Part shown: positions 42,907 to 50,718 of the stretch, in pieces
How positions within the stretch are numbered: position 1 is the stretch's first letter
Layout: the number at the start of each line of letters is the position of its first letter
From: an uncultured Actinomycetes bacterium
GTDB taxonomy: Bacteria; Actinomycetota; Actinomycetes; UBA12327
Direction: 5' to 3'
Length of the DNA: 56,893 bases
Assembly (NCBI GenBank): GCA_903920865.1
Contig: CAIXNN010000076.1
Location: 1-56,893 of the forward strand
Position numbers and translations under genes: made by a program
The notes under the pieces: model-generated
Database searches by the model: none
What the model saw: the letters and a program-made list of their open reading frames with translations, nothing else
Told to the model about the DNA's origin: nothing

Positions 42907-43533
42907 TCACAGTTGGGCTAGAACCCCAGTGCTATTGGGCCCAAGGCCAAGCCTTCGGGCATCCCAAAGATCTGCTTCGGTGTCGATGTCTCGTCGCAAC
43001 CGTCCTAACTCAGGTGAGGTCAACTCAATAGCGCCAGCGCGAACGTGACGTGCACGACTTCGGTGTCCGAATGAGGGAGAAAATTCACTGCCCCCCACAT
43101 ACATCGTTGTGCCCGTTCCGGCCGAGTCGCAAACAAACTGAGCATCGCTGGTTGAGGCCGCTTGGTTAAGAGCAAGAGTCAGATCGCTAGCTCGCACGCA
43201 CGCGACATCTGCCGAGAGTGCAGCAACCCTGAGTTCTGGCCAGTGCTGCTGCGCCCATTGGAATCCATGTTCCAATGCTGGATTGATCCCAGCATCGGGC
43301 GAATCTGACACAGTATGCGCACCCAAGGATTCCAGTTGTTCAGCGGCAGTGGAGTCATCGGTGATGACAACAATTTCTTTGACGACAGAACACTGGACAG
43401 CGGCCAAGACCACATCGCTAGCAAAGGCCAGGGCAAGTTCACTGCGCATTTCTTGCGTTAAGCCAGGCAGGTGCAGGCGCGTTTTCGCACGATCGAGCCG
43501 CTTCACAGGGACCAGTAAGCACCAGGCGGACAT
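42907..43533 (-). CDS. fbiD: 2-phospho-L-lactate / phosphoenolpyruvate guanylyltransferase
   Basis: Makes the GTP-activated three-carbon precursor of coenzyme F420. In mycobacteria FbiD uses phosphoenolpyruvate. The 208-residue protein is a MobA-like nucleotidyltransferase with the start LLVPVKRLDRAKTRL, the conserved DDSTAAEQLESLGA and LSADVACVRASDL (the metal Asp) and FGHRSRARHVRAGA near the C-terminus. Rv2983 (fbiD) lies in the same neighbourhood in M. tuberculosis. No other F420 gene (fbiA, fbiB, fbiC) is in the window. It diverges from gpsA across 115 bases. Confidence 0.9.
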   Translation of the reverse strand: MSAWCLLVPVKRLDRAKTRLHLPGLTQEMRSELALAFASDVVLAAVQCSVVKEIVVITDDSTAAEQLESLGAHTVSDSPDAGINPALEHGFQWAQQHWPELRVAALSADVACVRASDLTLALNQAASTSDAQFVCDSAGTGTTMYVGGSEFSPSFGHRSRARHVRAGAIELTSPELGRLRRDIDTEADLWDARRLGLGPNSTGVLAQL

Positions 43534-43648
43534 AGTGTGATCTTGTCATTGTGGGCATGTGATGGACCATGATGCCCATCCGGCCGGCCAAACAGGGGCA
43601 AGCGGTAGCGTTCCCTCACTAAGAACAATTGACCAGGAGGTGAGCGGC

Positions 43649-44653
43649 ATGGCACGAGTGGCCGTGCTCGGCGCTGGTTCCTGGGGCACAGCTTTTGCGC
43701 AGATTGCCGCCGATGCCGGCAACGATGTTGTGATTTGGGGTCGTGACGAGGTCATCGTTGATGCCATCACCAATGAGCATGTCAATCCTGCATTCCATCC
43801 TGGTTTGAAGCTTCCGACTTCGGTGTGGGCATCGACCAATATTGCGACAGTCCTTCGTGGTGCCGACATCATTGTTCTGGCTTTGCCATCCCAGGTGTTG
43901 CGCTCTCGACTTATTGAGTGGCGTGACCATTTTCCGGCAAACGCCATCATTTTGAGTTTGATTAAGGGTCTGGAACTTGGCACCTCGTTGCGAATAACAG
44001 AAATCGTTCATGAAGTAACCGGCATTGATCGCGATCTCATTGGCGTGCTCAGCGGGCCCAACCTGGCTCGAGAGATCATGCAGCGCCAGCCGGCTGCATG
44101 CGTGGTGGCATTTCCCGATTCTGCTATTGCGGCTCAAGTTCAGGTTGCTTGCGCGACGAAGTACTTCCGTTTGTACACCAACGCCGATGTGCTCGGGGTC
44201 GAACTCGGCGGAGCGGCCAAGAACGTGATTGCGCTTGCAGTAGGTATGGCTAGCGGCATGGGCTTGGGCGATAATGCCGTTGCATCCTTAATCACCCGAG
44301 GACTGGCTGAAATTGTGCGTTTGGGTGTGAGCTTGGGCGCAGATCCACTGTCCTTTAGTGGCCTAGCCGGGGTAGGCGACCTCGTGGTCACCTGCATGTC
44401 CCCGCTTTCGCGTAACCGATCCTTTGGCGAACTGATCGGCAGGGGGTTGTCGGTAGCTGAGGCGGTGGCGGCCACGAAGCAAACGGCGGAAGGTGTTGCT
44501 TCGTCGAAGTCGATTTTGGATCTGGCTCGCCGTTATGGCATTGAAATGCCCATTACCGATTGTGTGGAGCGGATCATTCACGAAGGCGCGAGCCCGCGCG
44601 AAATGATTATTGAATTAATGTCGCGCGGACCTCGCTCGGAAAGTTCTCTCTAA
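43649..44653 (+). CDS. gpsA: NAD(P)H-dependent glycerol-3-phosphate dehydrogenase
   Basis: Reduces dihydroxyacetone phosphate to sn-glycerol-3-phosphate for phospholipid synthesis. The start is ATG 43649, eight bases after AGGAGG; the open frame back to 43559 lacks a second site and is not family-like. The 334-residue protein has VLGAGSWGTAFA (Rossmann), SGPNLAREI, the active-site lysine in GGAAKNVIALA and SFSGLAGVGDLVVTC. All are typical. Its end overlaps the convergent Cys/Met enzyme gene by four bases. Confidence 0.97.
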   Translation: MARVAVLGAGSWGTAFAQIAADAGNDVVIWGRDEVIVDAITNEHVNPAFHPGLKLPTSVWASTNIATVLRGADIIVLALPSQVLRSRLIEWRDHFPANAIILSLIKGLELGTSLRITEIVHEVTGIDRDLIGVLSGPNLAREIMQRQPAACVVAFPDSAIAAQVQVACATKYFRLYTNADVLGVELGGAAKNVIALAVGMASGMGLGDNAVASLITRGLAEIVRLGVSLGADPLSFSGLAGVGDLVVTCMSPLSRNRSFGELIGRGLSVAEAVAATKQTAEGVASSKSILDLARRYGIEMPITDCVERIIHEGASPREMIIELMSRGPRSESSL

Positions 44654-45819
44654 GAATTTTCGTTGATAGCTCGGTTCAGGTCATTCCACAAATCGTCAAC
44701 ATCTTCAATACCGACGGAAAGTCGAATCAATTCCGCTGGGATATCGGGGTGTTCAAAGGGCCATCTAGCTCGTCGTTCAATCAGCGATTCAACTCCTCCG
44801 ATGCTGGTGGCATGAACCCACAACGTGGTGGAGTCGGCAATAGCTTCAGCCTGCTGGGCTGAGGCCACATCAAAACTGATGACTGCGCACGCTCCGGTGG
44901 TGGCCATTGCGAGCCCATGCCCGGGGTGGCTTGCCAAGCCGGGGTAGCGAACCTTGCTCACGCGGGGGTGTTCGCTCAGCCGCTGCGCGATGATCCCCGC
45001 ATTTGCTACCGACTTTTCCATCCGAAGGGCAAGGGTGCGAATTCCACGAAGAGTCAGGTAGGCCTCAAAGGGTCCCGGAATTGCCCCAGACAAGGTCCGG
45101 TGCGTATGGAGAAGGCTCAAGAGGTGCTCGTCGTTGGCAGCAATCGCGCCCATCAACACATCTGAGTGACCAGCTAAATATTTCGTCGCCGAATGCACCA
45201 CGATATCTACGCCAAGACTGAGAGGTTGCACAAAGTATGGCGTGGCAAATGTGGCGTCCATGGCAACAATGGCACCTGTTGCATTCTCAGAAATGGAAGT
45301 CCCGTATTGGTGGGCTTGCTGACTGAGTTTTTCGATGTCACTAATTTCGAGCAATGGATTGGTTGGCGATTCAATCCAGAGCAAATGCGCTCCGGTCAAG
45401 GCATCGGTTAAATCCGCATCTGGCTCTGCGCGATAGCTGCGCAGGCTAAATCGTCCGGCCTGTGCAAGTTCATGCATGCGACCGCGGGTTCCTGAATAGG
45501 GGTGTTCGGGTGCCACAACAATGCCACCGACTGGCACCAGCTCTAGGACCGCATTGATGGCTGCTTGACCAGCTGGAAAAGTAAGCGCGCCGCGTGCGTG
45601 TTCGAGGTTGGCTAGCGTTTCCTCTAGTGCTGTCCAGGTGGGATTGCCTACCCGACCGTAGTCAAGTTCGCCGCCTGCATGGAAGGTCGAGCTCAAGGTG
45701 ATGCCGTCATTGACTGGCGCCCCCGGAGCGGGAAGTGGCCGGCCTTGGCTGACCACCCGAGTAGCAATGCTCCACGCATCGTCAGGGGTTGATTGGCCAG
45801 AGTTCGTGTCGTTGCTCAT
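44650..45819 (-). CDS. Cystathionine gamma-synthase/lyase-type PLP enzyme
   Basis: A 389-residue enzyme of the Cys/Met metabolism PLP family, acting on cystathionine, O-acylhomoserine or methionine-like substrates. The PLP lysine is in HSATKYLAGHSD, with Tyr and Arg in YGRVGNPT and Asp in VAMDATFATPY (D-A-T where many relatives have D-N-T). C-terminal RLSVGIEDVDDLWNDL is a family signature. Lyase and synthase activities cannot be separated from sequence. It lies between gpsA and ddl, where a similar gene occurs in other actinobacteria. It converges on gpsA and diverges from ddl. Confidence 0.9.
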   Translation of the reverse strand: MSNDTNSGQSTPDDAWSIATRVVSQGRPLPAPGAPVNDGITLSSTFHAGGELDYGRVGNPTWTALEETLANLEHARGALTFPAGQAAINAVLELVPVGGIVVAPEHPYSGTRGRMHELAQAGRFSLRSYRAEPDADLTDALTGAHLLWIESPTNPLLEISDIEKLSQQAHQYGTSISENATGAIVAMDATFATPYFVQPLSLGVDIVVHSATKYLAGHSDVLMGAIAANDEHLLSLLHTHRTLSGAIPGPFEAYLTLRGIRTLALRMEKSVANAGIIAQRLSEHPRVSKVRYPGLASHPGHGLAMATTGACAVISFDVASAQQAEAIADSTTLWVHATSIGGVESLIERRARWPFEHPDIPAELIRLSVGIEDVDDLWNDLNRAINENS

Positions 45820-45854
45820 AGCCTTAAGTATCGCTCCCCGATAGGGTCACAGCG

Positions 45855-47000
45855 ATGTCAAACCTGCAAAGTTTCTCCGATGATGATCTCGGTGGCGCGC
45901 ATGGGCCAAACCGAGTGGTCTTGCTCTACGGCGGCCGCAGTTCAGAACATGCCATTTCCTGTGTTTCGGCAGCGGCGGTGCTACGAGCCCTAGATCACCA
46001 GCGTTGGGACGTTCTTGCGGTAGGTATTACCCCTGCTGGTCAATGGCTACTGACCTCAGCCGATCCTGACCAGATAGCTCCCGCGGGCGTGAGCTTGCCA
46101 AGTGTGCAATCTGGCGAACCTGTTGTCCTGATGCCAGGTGATGATGGCGCTCACCTATTCAAAGTAGAAGAGCACCTGAGCCAGGATCTTGGATTGGTCG
46201 ATGTGGTCTTCCCCCTCTTACATGGACCATGGGGAGAAGACGGTTCAGTTCAAGGTTTACTCGAGACGATGCATGTGGGTTTTGTCGGGTCGGGGGTGCT
46301 CTCATCGGCCATTGCCATGGACAAGGCTGCGATGAAAATGGCATTGAGCGCACATGGCATTCCGGTCGGCCCCTATGAAGTAGTTCATGATGGCGAATGG
46401 CGTTTAGGTCCATCGCGAGTAGCCGCTCGCTTGGAGTTTGCCCTTGAACTTCCCGTTTTTGTTAAACCTGCGCGCGCCGGATCAAGTATTGGAATATCAA
46501 AAGTCAACCAGTGGCATGAACTTGAGCAAGCCATGGAGCTAGCCCGCCTTCACGATCCCAAAGTCATCGTGGAGCAATCGGTACCTGGTCGTGAAATTGA
46601 ATGCGGAGTGCTTGGAGCACCGCGCGACCAGCGTGCCAAAGCAAGCGCACTGGCAGAAATCGTCCTGTCACCGGATCGAGAGTTCTATGACTTTGAATCT
46701 AAGTACCTCAATGACGCTGCCACCCTTGTTGTGCCGGCCGATCTACCACCGGAAAGTGCCGAGCAGATTCGAGATATCGCGGTACGAAGTTTTGAAGCCT
46801 TGGAATGTGAAGGCTTAGCTCGGGTTGATTTTTTTCTAGCCGATAACGGATCCATTGTGGTCAATGAAGTCAACACGATGCCTGGATTTACTCCCACGTC
46901 AATGTATCCGCGGATGTGGGCTGAGTTTGGCGTTCAGTATTCGGCACTGATCGATACGCTTTTGGAGCTAGCCCTCAATCGCGAACGTGGTTTGCGTTAA
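45855..47000 (+). CDS. ddl: D-alanine-D-alanine ligase
   Basis: ATP-grasp enzyme that joins two D-alanines for the peptidoglycan stem peptide. The 381-residue protein begins with a non-conserved segment of about 18 residues, then LLYGGRSSEHAISCVSA. Further motifs are PLLHGPWGEDGSVQGLLE, FVKPARAGSSIGISK, and the Mg-binding Glu and Asn in VVNEVNTMPGFT. The Tyr in ESKYLND-type context (DFESKYL) suggests the D-Ala form rather than D-lactate. With murA it is the second cell-wall precursor gene here. It ends four bases inside the convergent DUF3515 gene. Confidence 0.96.
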   Translation: MSNLQSFSDDDLGGAHGPNRVVLLYGGRSSEHAISCVSAAAVLRALDHQRWDVLAVGITPAGQWLLTSADPDQIAPAGVSLPSVQSGEPVVLMPGDDGAHLFKVEEHLSQDLGLVDVVFPLLHGPWGEDGSVQGLLETMHVGFVGSGVLSSAIAMDKAAMKMALSAHGIPVGPYEVVHDGEWRLGPSRVAARLEFALELPVFVKPARAGSSIGISKVNQWHELEQAMELARLHDPKVIVEQSVPGREIECGVLGAPRDQRAKASALAEIVLSPDREFYDFESKYLNDAATLVVPADLPPESAEQIRDIAVRSFEALECEGLARVDFFLADNGSIVVNEVNTMPGFTPTSMYPRMWAEFGVQYSALIDTLLELALNRERGLR

Positions 47001-47449
47001 CTTCGAGGAAATTCCACGTTCTTGTCGATGGTGCCACTGAGATCGGTGATGACATCTGCTTGAGGTGAGTAAGACTGTGGAACGGTGATCTCGACATAGG
47101 CAAGGCGATTGACCAAGGTAAATGTTGTGGCAGCAGAGCCAGCTTGAACAAACCATTCGGTGTTGTTGATTCGCAGCAATTGTGATTGGGCATCAAAAGC
47201 ATCAGGTTTTCCAACTCCGCACCTAAGCGTGATCGGGTCAGTGCCCCAGGCAGTGGTAAAAGATGACGGTGGCAGTGCTGATCGCTTGGACTGGCCTGCA
47301 AGTTTGACCGGTAACGCCTTGATCAAGGCGGTGCATTGACTCAGTGCCACACCCGCGGGTGTGGGTGCGAGAACGGGAACGCCAGATTGTCCACAACCGA
47401 CCAGCACAGTGCCGGCCAAGAAGATTCCTAGAAGTGAACGACGGGGCAT
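46997..47449 (-). CDS. DUF3515-family lipoprotein
   Basis: A 150-residue exported lipoprotein. The N-terminus MPRRSLLGIFLAG is followed by a lipobox LVGC with Cys19 as the lipidation site. The remainder has a pattern LPSSFTTAWGTDPITLRCGVGKP and NNTEWFV that matches the actinobacterial DUF3515 family. M. tuberculosis Rv2980, next to ddl, is the counterpart. No enzymatic motif is seen; function unknown. Its start overlaps the AsnC-type gene by 22 bases, and both lie on the same strand. Confidence 0.87.
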   Translation of the reverse strand: MPRRSLLGIFLAGTVLVGCGQSGVPVLAPTPAGVALSQCTALIKALPVKLAGQSKRSALPPSSFTTAWGTDPITLRCGVGKPDAFDAQSQLLRINNTEWFVQAGSAATTFTLVNRLAYVEITVPQSYSPQADVITDLSGTIDKNVEFPRS

Positions 47450-47661
47450 GTCAGTGTGCGGGTGATGCCGCCAACGGCTTGAACTTTGGCCAGGATGGCT
47501 TTTCCTAGCTCGTCCACACTTGCCGCTTCGACGCGAACAATCACGTCATAGGGGCCGGTGACGTCATCAGATGATGTAACCCCACTGATGGTCATGATTT
47601 CGCGCGCAACCTGAGAGGCTCGCCCGATTTCAGTCTGAACCAGAATGTAGGCCTGCACCAT
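47428..47661 (-). CDS. Stand-alone AsnC/Lrp ligand-binding (RAM) domain protein
   Basis: A 77-residue protein corresponding to only the effector-binding domain of Lrp/AsnC regulators: YILVQTEIGRASQVAREI, SSDDVTGPYDVIVRVEA and GGITRTLTCPVVHF. The helix-turn-helix half is absent, and the upstream region has no remnant of it. Such domains bind amino acids as oligomers and can act in trans. It overlaps the lipoprotein gene downstream and diverges from thiL. Ligand unknown. Confidence 0.88.
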   Translation of the reverse strand: MVQAYILVQTEIGRASQVAREIMTISGVTSSDDVTGPYDVIVRVEAASVDELGKAILAKVQAVGGITRTLTCPVVHF

Positions 47662-47775
47662 GAAGATTCCTTTAGGTAGTTCGGTTGCGCTCTGACCACC
47701 TCACAGGAAACGAGTGAGCCAATGGTTAGGGCGCAAGGTATGCGTGCCACGATACCGGTAGTAGAAGGGGCATTG

Positions 47776-48741
47776 ATGACAGCGTCGGATCAGACCGTAA
47801 GTCAGCTGGGCGAATTCGGACTTATTGATGCGCTCACCGACGTTCTAGGCACACAGGATCTCCTCGTTGACTCTGCGGTATTGGTTGGTCCTGGCGATGA
47901 TGCGGCAGTTGTCTCCATGCCGAATCAGCGCCTAGTGATCTCTACCGATTCGATGATTGAAAATGTCCACTTCAAGCGGTCTTGGTCAAGCGGAGTGGAT
48001 GTGGGAGTTCGGGCCGCAGCGGCCAACCTCAGTGACATCTTGGCCATGGGGGCAAGCCCGGCGGCGTTGGTGGTCGCGTTGGGAGTTCCCGAGGATCTGC
48101 CGGTTTCTTTTGCGTTGGATATTGCTCGTGGCATGAAACAAGAAGCCGATCGACTCGGTGTAGCCGTGGTTGGTGGAGATGTGGTTGCTGCCCCGGTGAT
48201 CATGATTACCGTTACCGCTATTGGTTCGCCAACCGATCGCGTCATTGAACGCTCGGGCGCACAGGTTGGCGATGTTGTTGCCATCACCGGTCGCTTGGGT
48301 TGGGCTGCCGCTGGATTAGCCGTGGCCATGCGTGGTTTTAGTTCGCCACGAGTACTCGTTGACGCACATCGCAGACCAGTCATTGACTACGACATCGTCC
48401 GAGCCGGTTTTGCACATGCCAGATCATTGTGCGATGTCAGTGATGGGCTGATCGCTGATGCCGCTCACTTGGCTAAGGCCAGCGGTGTGCGCATCGATAT
48501 CTCCAGTGGATCGCTCACCGTTTCCGATCCCTTGAAGGACGTGGGTGCTGCTCTAACGGAAGATCCGTTGAATTGGGTACTTACCGGCGGCGATGACCAC
48601 GCCTTCCTTGGAACGTTCCCCGCTGATCAGGTTCCACCTGGTTGGAATGTCATTGGCGCTGTCAGTCAAGGCCAAGGGGTAGGAGTTGACGGCGCAGACT
48701 TTCTTGGCCTGGCCGGTCACACGCACTTTGCCGGTCAATAA
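47776..48741 (+). CDS. thiL: Thiamine-monophosphate kinase
   Basis: ATP-dependent phosphorylation of thiamine monophosphate to thiamine diphosphate, which IlvB in this window uses. The start chosen is ATG 47776 after AGAAGGGG; an in-frame ATG at 47722 would add 18 residues not typical of the family. The 321-residue protein has GEFGLIDALT, GPGDDAAVV, the Mg-site DSMIENVHF, DILAMGASP and VGGDVV, then DVSDGLIADA and GGDDHAFL. All are ThiL hallmarks. The palindrome at 48818 follows. Confidence 0.95.
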   Translation: MTASDQTVSQLGEFGLIDALTDVLGTQDLLVDSAVLVGPGDDAAVVSMPNQRLVISTDSMIENVHFKRSWSSGVDVGVRAAAANLSDILAMGASPAALVVALGVPEDLPVSFALDIARGMKQEADRLGVAVVGGDVVAAPVIMITVTAIGSPTDRVIERSGAQVGDVVAITGRLGWAAAGLAVAMRGFSSPRVLVDAHRRPVIDYDIVRAGFAHARSLCDVSDGLIADAAHLAKASGVRIDISSGSLTVSDPLKDVGAALTEDPLNWVLTGGDDHAFLGTFPADQVPPGWNVIGAVSQGQGVGVDGADFLGLAGHTHFAGQ

Positions 48742-48817
48742 GACGAAGTGACCTTGGGCTAGACCTTTTGGGGCTTTTGGCACTGAACACATCGACTCCT
48801 TAAGGCGGAAAGTCAAA

Positions 48818-48845
48818 GCGTCAGCCACGGGCCCGTGGCTGACGC
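48818..48845. repeat. Perfect 28-bp palindrome
   Basis: GCGTCAGCCACGGG followed directly by its exact reverse complement. In RNA it gives a 12-pair stem with a GGCC loop, ending three bases before the GGAGG ribosome binding site of the next gene (ATG 48858). It is the longest uninterrupted palindrome I see in the window. It could end the thiL transcript, although no T-run follows, or be an operator or a translation-control hairpin of the three-gene membrane module. Confidence 0.93.
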
Positions 48846-48857
48846 CTTGGAGGCGAC

Positions 48858-49031
48858 ATGAATGCCTTGGTGGTCCTTGCTGGAAACCTTTCTGGCCCCG
48901 GTACCTATATCAAGATCCCCTTTACCCCCATTCAAATAAGCGTGGGCAATCTCATCGTTATCGCTGCGATGCTGGTGGCTTTTGTTGCAGCGTTGATCAT
49001 TCCCTTCCCGCATAAGGGAGAAGATCAATGA
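48858..49031 (+). CDS. 57-residue single-helix membrane protein
   Basis: Short gene starting at ATG 48858 after GGAGG. The protein has an N-terminal segment MNALVVLAGNLSGPGTYIK, then one strong transmembrane segment (about residues 27-50, ISVGNLIVIAAMLVAFVAAL) and a short polar end PHKGEDQ. The stop overlaps the ATG of the cytochrome b gene (ATGA), and the two are almost certainly cotranslated. I do not recognise the family. By analogy with the one-helix subunits of cytochrome b6f (PetG/L/M/N) it may be a small subunit of the same complex; this is inference from size and position only. Confidence 0.8.
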   Translation: MNALVVLAGNLSGPGTYIKIPFTPIQISVGNLIVIAAMLVAFVAALIIPFPHKGEDQ

Positions 49032-49675
49032 GTACAACTAAATCTGTTGGGCAAACACCATCAACGCTTTGGACTGCACGCTTGCGCAATAAGTTCTTCG
49101 GTGGCCTTCCACCTGAGCGACTGTTGCCCGATAAGCAACCCGCCTACGTCGCATCTTGGATCTATGTCTTTGGCGTTTTGACTATTGCGTCCCTACTGAT
49201 CATCATCGCATCTGGCGTGTGGCTTTCTTTTGAAGGTCCACTGTGGTGGCACACATCCAATGTTGGCCACTTCGTCAACAGCATTCACTTCTGGTCGGTG
49301 CAGCTTTTCTTCTTCTCGATGGCTATTCACCTTTGGGGAAAATTTTGGATGTCGGCTTGGCGCGGTGGGCGCTCTCGAACCTGGATGACCGGCGTCTTAG
49401 CCTTCCTGGCTTCCATCGGCACGGCGTTTACCGGATATCTCGTACAAACCAATTTTGATTCGCAGTGGATCGCATCTGAAGCCAAGGATGGCTTGAACTC
49501 GGTAGGCATCGGGGCTTGGTTCAATGTCCTCAATGTCGGTCAGGCCCTCTTACTCCACGTGGCAGCGCTGCCCCTGATCGTGGGTTTGATCACGATCATC
49601 CATGTATTGCAAGTTCGGCGTCGCGGGGTTGTGCCACCGGTGGGATTTGAAGATTCAAGCGGTGATGCAGCATGA
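49028..49675 (+). CDS. Cytochrome b6-like four-helix heme protein
   Basis: A 215-residue integral membrane protein with about four hydrophobic helices. Helix B holds His87 and His101 (NSIHFWSVQLFFFSMAIHLW), spaced 14. Helix D holds His177 and His192 (LLHVAALPLIVGLITIIHVL), spaced 15. That is exactly the spacing of cytochrome b6 (86/100, 187/202) rather than mitochondrial cytochrome b. The length matches b6 rather than the eight-helix form. I see no cysteine, so a covalent heme like c(i) of b6f is not expected. The neighbours include no Rieske or cytochrome c gene. Quinol or another donor is unknown. Confidence 0.88.
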   Translation: MSTTKSVGQTPSTLWTARLRNKFFGGLPPERLLPDKQPAYVASWIYVFGVLTIASLLIIIASGVWLSFEGPLWWHTSNVGHFVNSIHFWSVQLFFFSMAIHLWGKFWMSAWRGGRSRTWMTGVLAFLASIGTAFTGYLVQTNFDSQWIASEAKDGLNSVGIGAWFNVLNVGQALLLHVAALPLIVGLITIIHVLQVRRRGVVPPVGFEDSSGDAA

Positions 49676-50634
49676 AATCCCGCTCCCGCGAAATAGTTCA
49701 ATGGCAAGGCCCGTCCAAGCGCTACGACATAGTCAAAGAGTTTGTTGTTGCATTGACCGTCGTTGCCATCCTGACCCTTGCCTTGTCTGCACTGTTCAGT
49801 TCTCCCGACGAGCCTTCCTTAACAATCAAGTCCTGGGCAAATACCTCATCTGAGGATTTCGTTCTGGCTGCTGCCACCGAGCTTGATGGGTCTAGCCCAA
49901 GTGCTTCCTACGGGCCGCCTTACGTTGCTATTCCTGGTAGCGGGCAAAAGATCGGACCGGTGAACTTGCAGGCCTTGGCTGGCGTTCGCACTCCGGTGAA
50001 TTCAGCAAACGCCTTTGTTATCGACCCACTGCGCGCTTGGCCGAACCCCAGTTCGAGCCTGACCTTCGCGCTTGGAGCCTGGGCCAGGGCCAGTCCTGAC
50101 CAACAACAGCAATGGGCCAGTGCATACGTGCAGGCCCTTGGCGAGACCAAACAGTTAAAGGCAACTGGGGCCGCAGATAAATATGGTCCTGTTCCTGAGT
50201 TGACTTCTTCGCTGTTGGTTATGGCCAAGAGTGGTGCGCTTGACGGCGTGGTGGCATTGGGAAGTAATTTCTATCAAACCAACTACACGCATAGCTTGCT
50301 GTTCATGGGCGATGGCACATACCTAGAGGATGCGGCTGTTAAGCAAAATCTCGGCGGCGATCAATCCGGCATGATGAATGAGACGGGCAGCTACCCGGGC
50401 CAAGCATGGCTCTGGCTTTACACCTTTTGGTATCAGATCCCACCCTTTAGCAATGAGGCCACCACGATCGGTGCAAATGCTGATGCGGTTGTGTGGGGGA
50501 TCATGATGCTGCTGAGCTTGCTACTGCTCCTTGTTCCCTTCCTACCTGGAATCCGCTCAATCCCTCGTTGGATTCCGTTGTATCGGATCATCTGGCGGCA
50601 GTGGTATCGAAATCACCCCATGCCTGGTAAATAG
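49672..50634 (+). CDS. Unrecognised two-helix membrane protein linked to the cytochrome b
   Basis: A 320-residue protein whose ATG overlaps the cytochrome b stop (ATGA). It has a basic N-terminus (MKSRSREIVQWQGPSKRYD), transmembrane segment 1 (about 23-43), a large presumably extracytoplasmic domain (about 44-265, with ELDGSSPSASYGPP, PELTSSLLVMAKSG and NETGSYPGQAWLWLY), transmembrane segment 2 (about 266-290) and a basic cytoplasmic tail (RSIPRWIPLYRIIWRQWYR). No cysteine, CxxCH or Rieske motif is seen. The tail loosely recalls b6f subunit IV or cytochrome b loops, but this is not evidence of homology. Function unknown; it is probably the third subunit of the module. Confidence 0.82.
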   Translation: MKSRSREIVQWQGPSKRYDIVKEFVVALTVVAILTLALSALFSSPDEPSLTIKSWANTSSEDFVLAAATELDGSSPSASYGPPYVAIPGSGQKIGPVNLQALAGVRTPVNSANAFVIDPLRAWPNPSSSLTFALGAWARASPDQQQQWASAYVQALGETKQLKATGAADKYGPVPELTSSLLVMAKSGALDGVVALGSNFYQTNYTHSLLFMGDGTYLEDAAVKQNLGGDQSGMMNETGSYPGQAWLWLYTFWYQIPPFSNEATTIGANADAVVWGIMMLLSLLLLLVPFLPGIRSIPRWIPLYRIIWRQWYRNHPMPGK

Positions 50635-50657
50635 TCTGGGCAGGATGGGAAATAGTG

Positions 50658-50682
50658 AAGGCCAACCACTGGGGCTGGCCTT
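50658..50682. terminator. Hairpin between the membrane module and rpmB
   Basis: AAGGCCA/TGGCCTT with an eleven-base loop in the 84-base gap between two convergent genes. There is no T-run on either side. A bidirectional terminator is plausible by position. Confidence 0.5.
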
Positions 50683-50718
50683 GACTGATGTGAACAATGT
50701 TGTACGTGTAACTGAGGT

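Noticed and set aside
43547-43582. Dyad GGGCAT...ATGCCC in the fbiD-gpsA gap as an operator
   Set aside because: Only six bases per arm match and the centre is unequal, so I do not list it as a feature.
43559-43648. Upstream extension of gpsA by 30 codons
   Set aside because: A strong AGGAGG lies eight bases before ATG 43649, and the extra residues are not family-like and precede the Rossmann start.
48742-48857. Standard terminator for thiL
   Set aside because: The palindrome there has no T-run and abuts the next ribosome site, so a plain terminator is not the best explanation.
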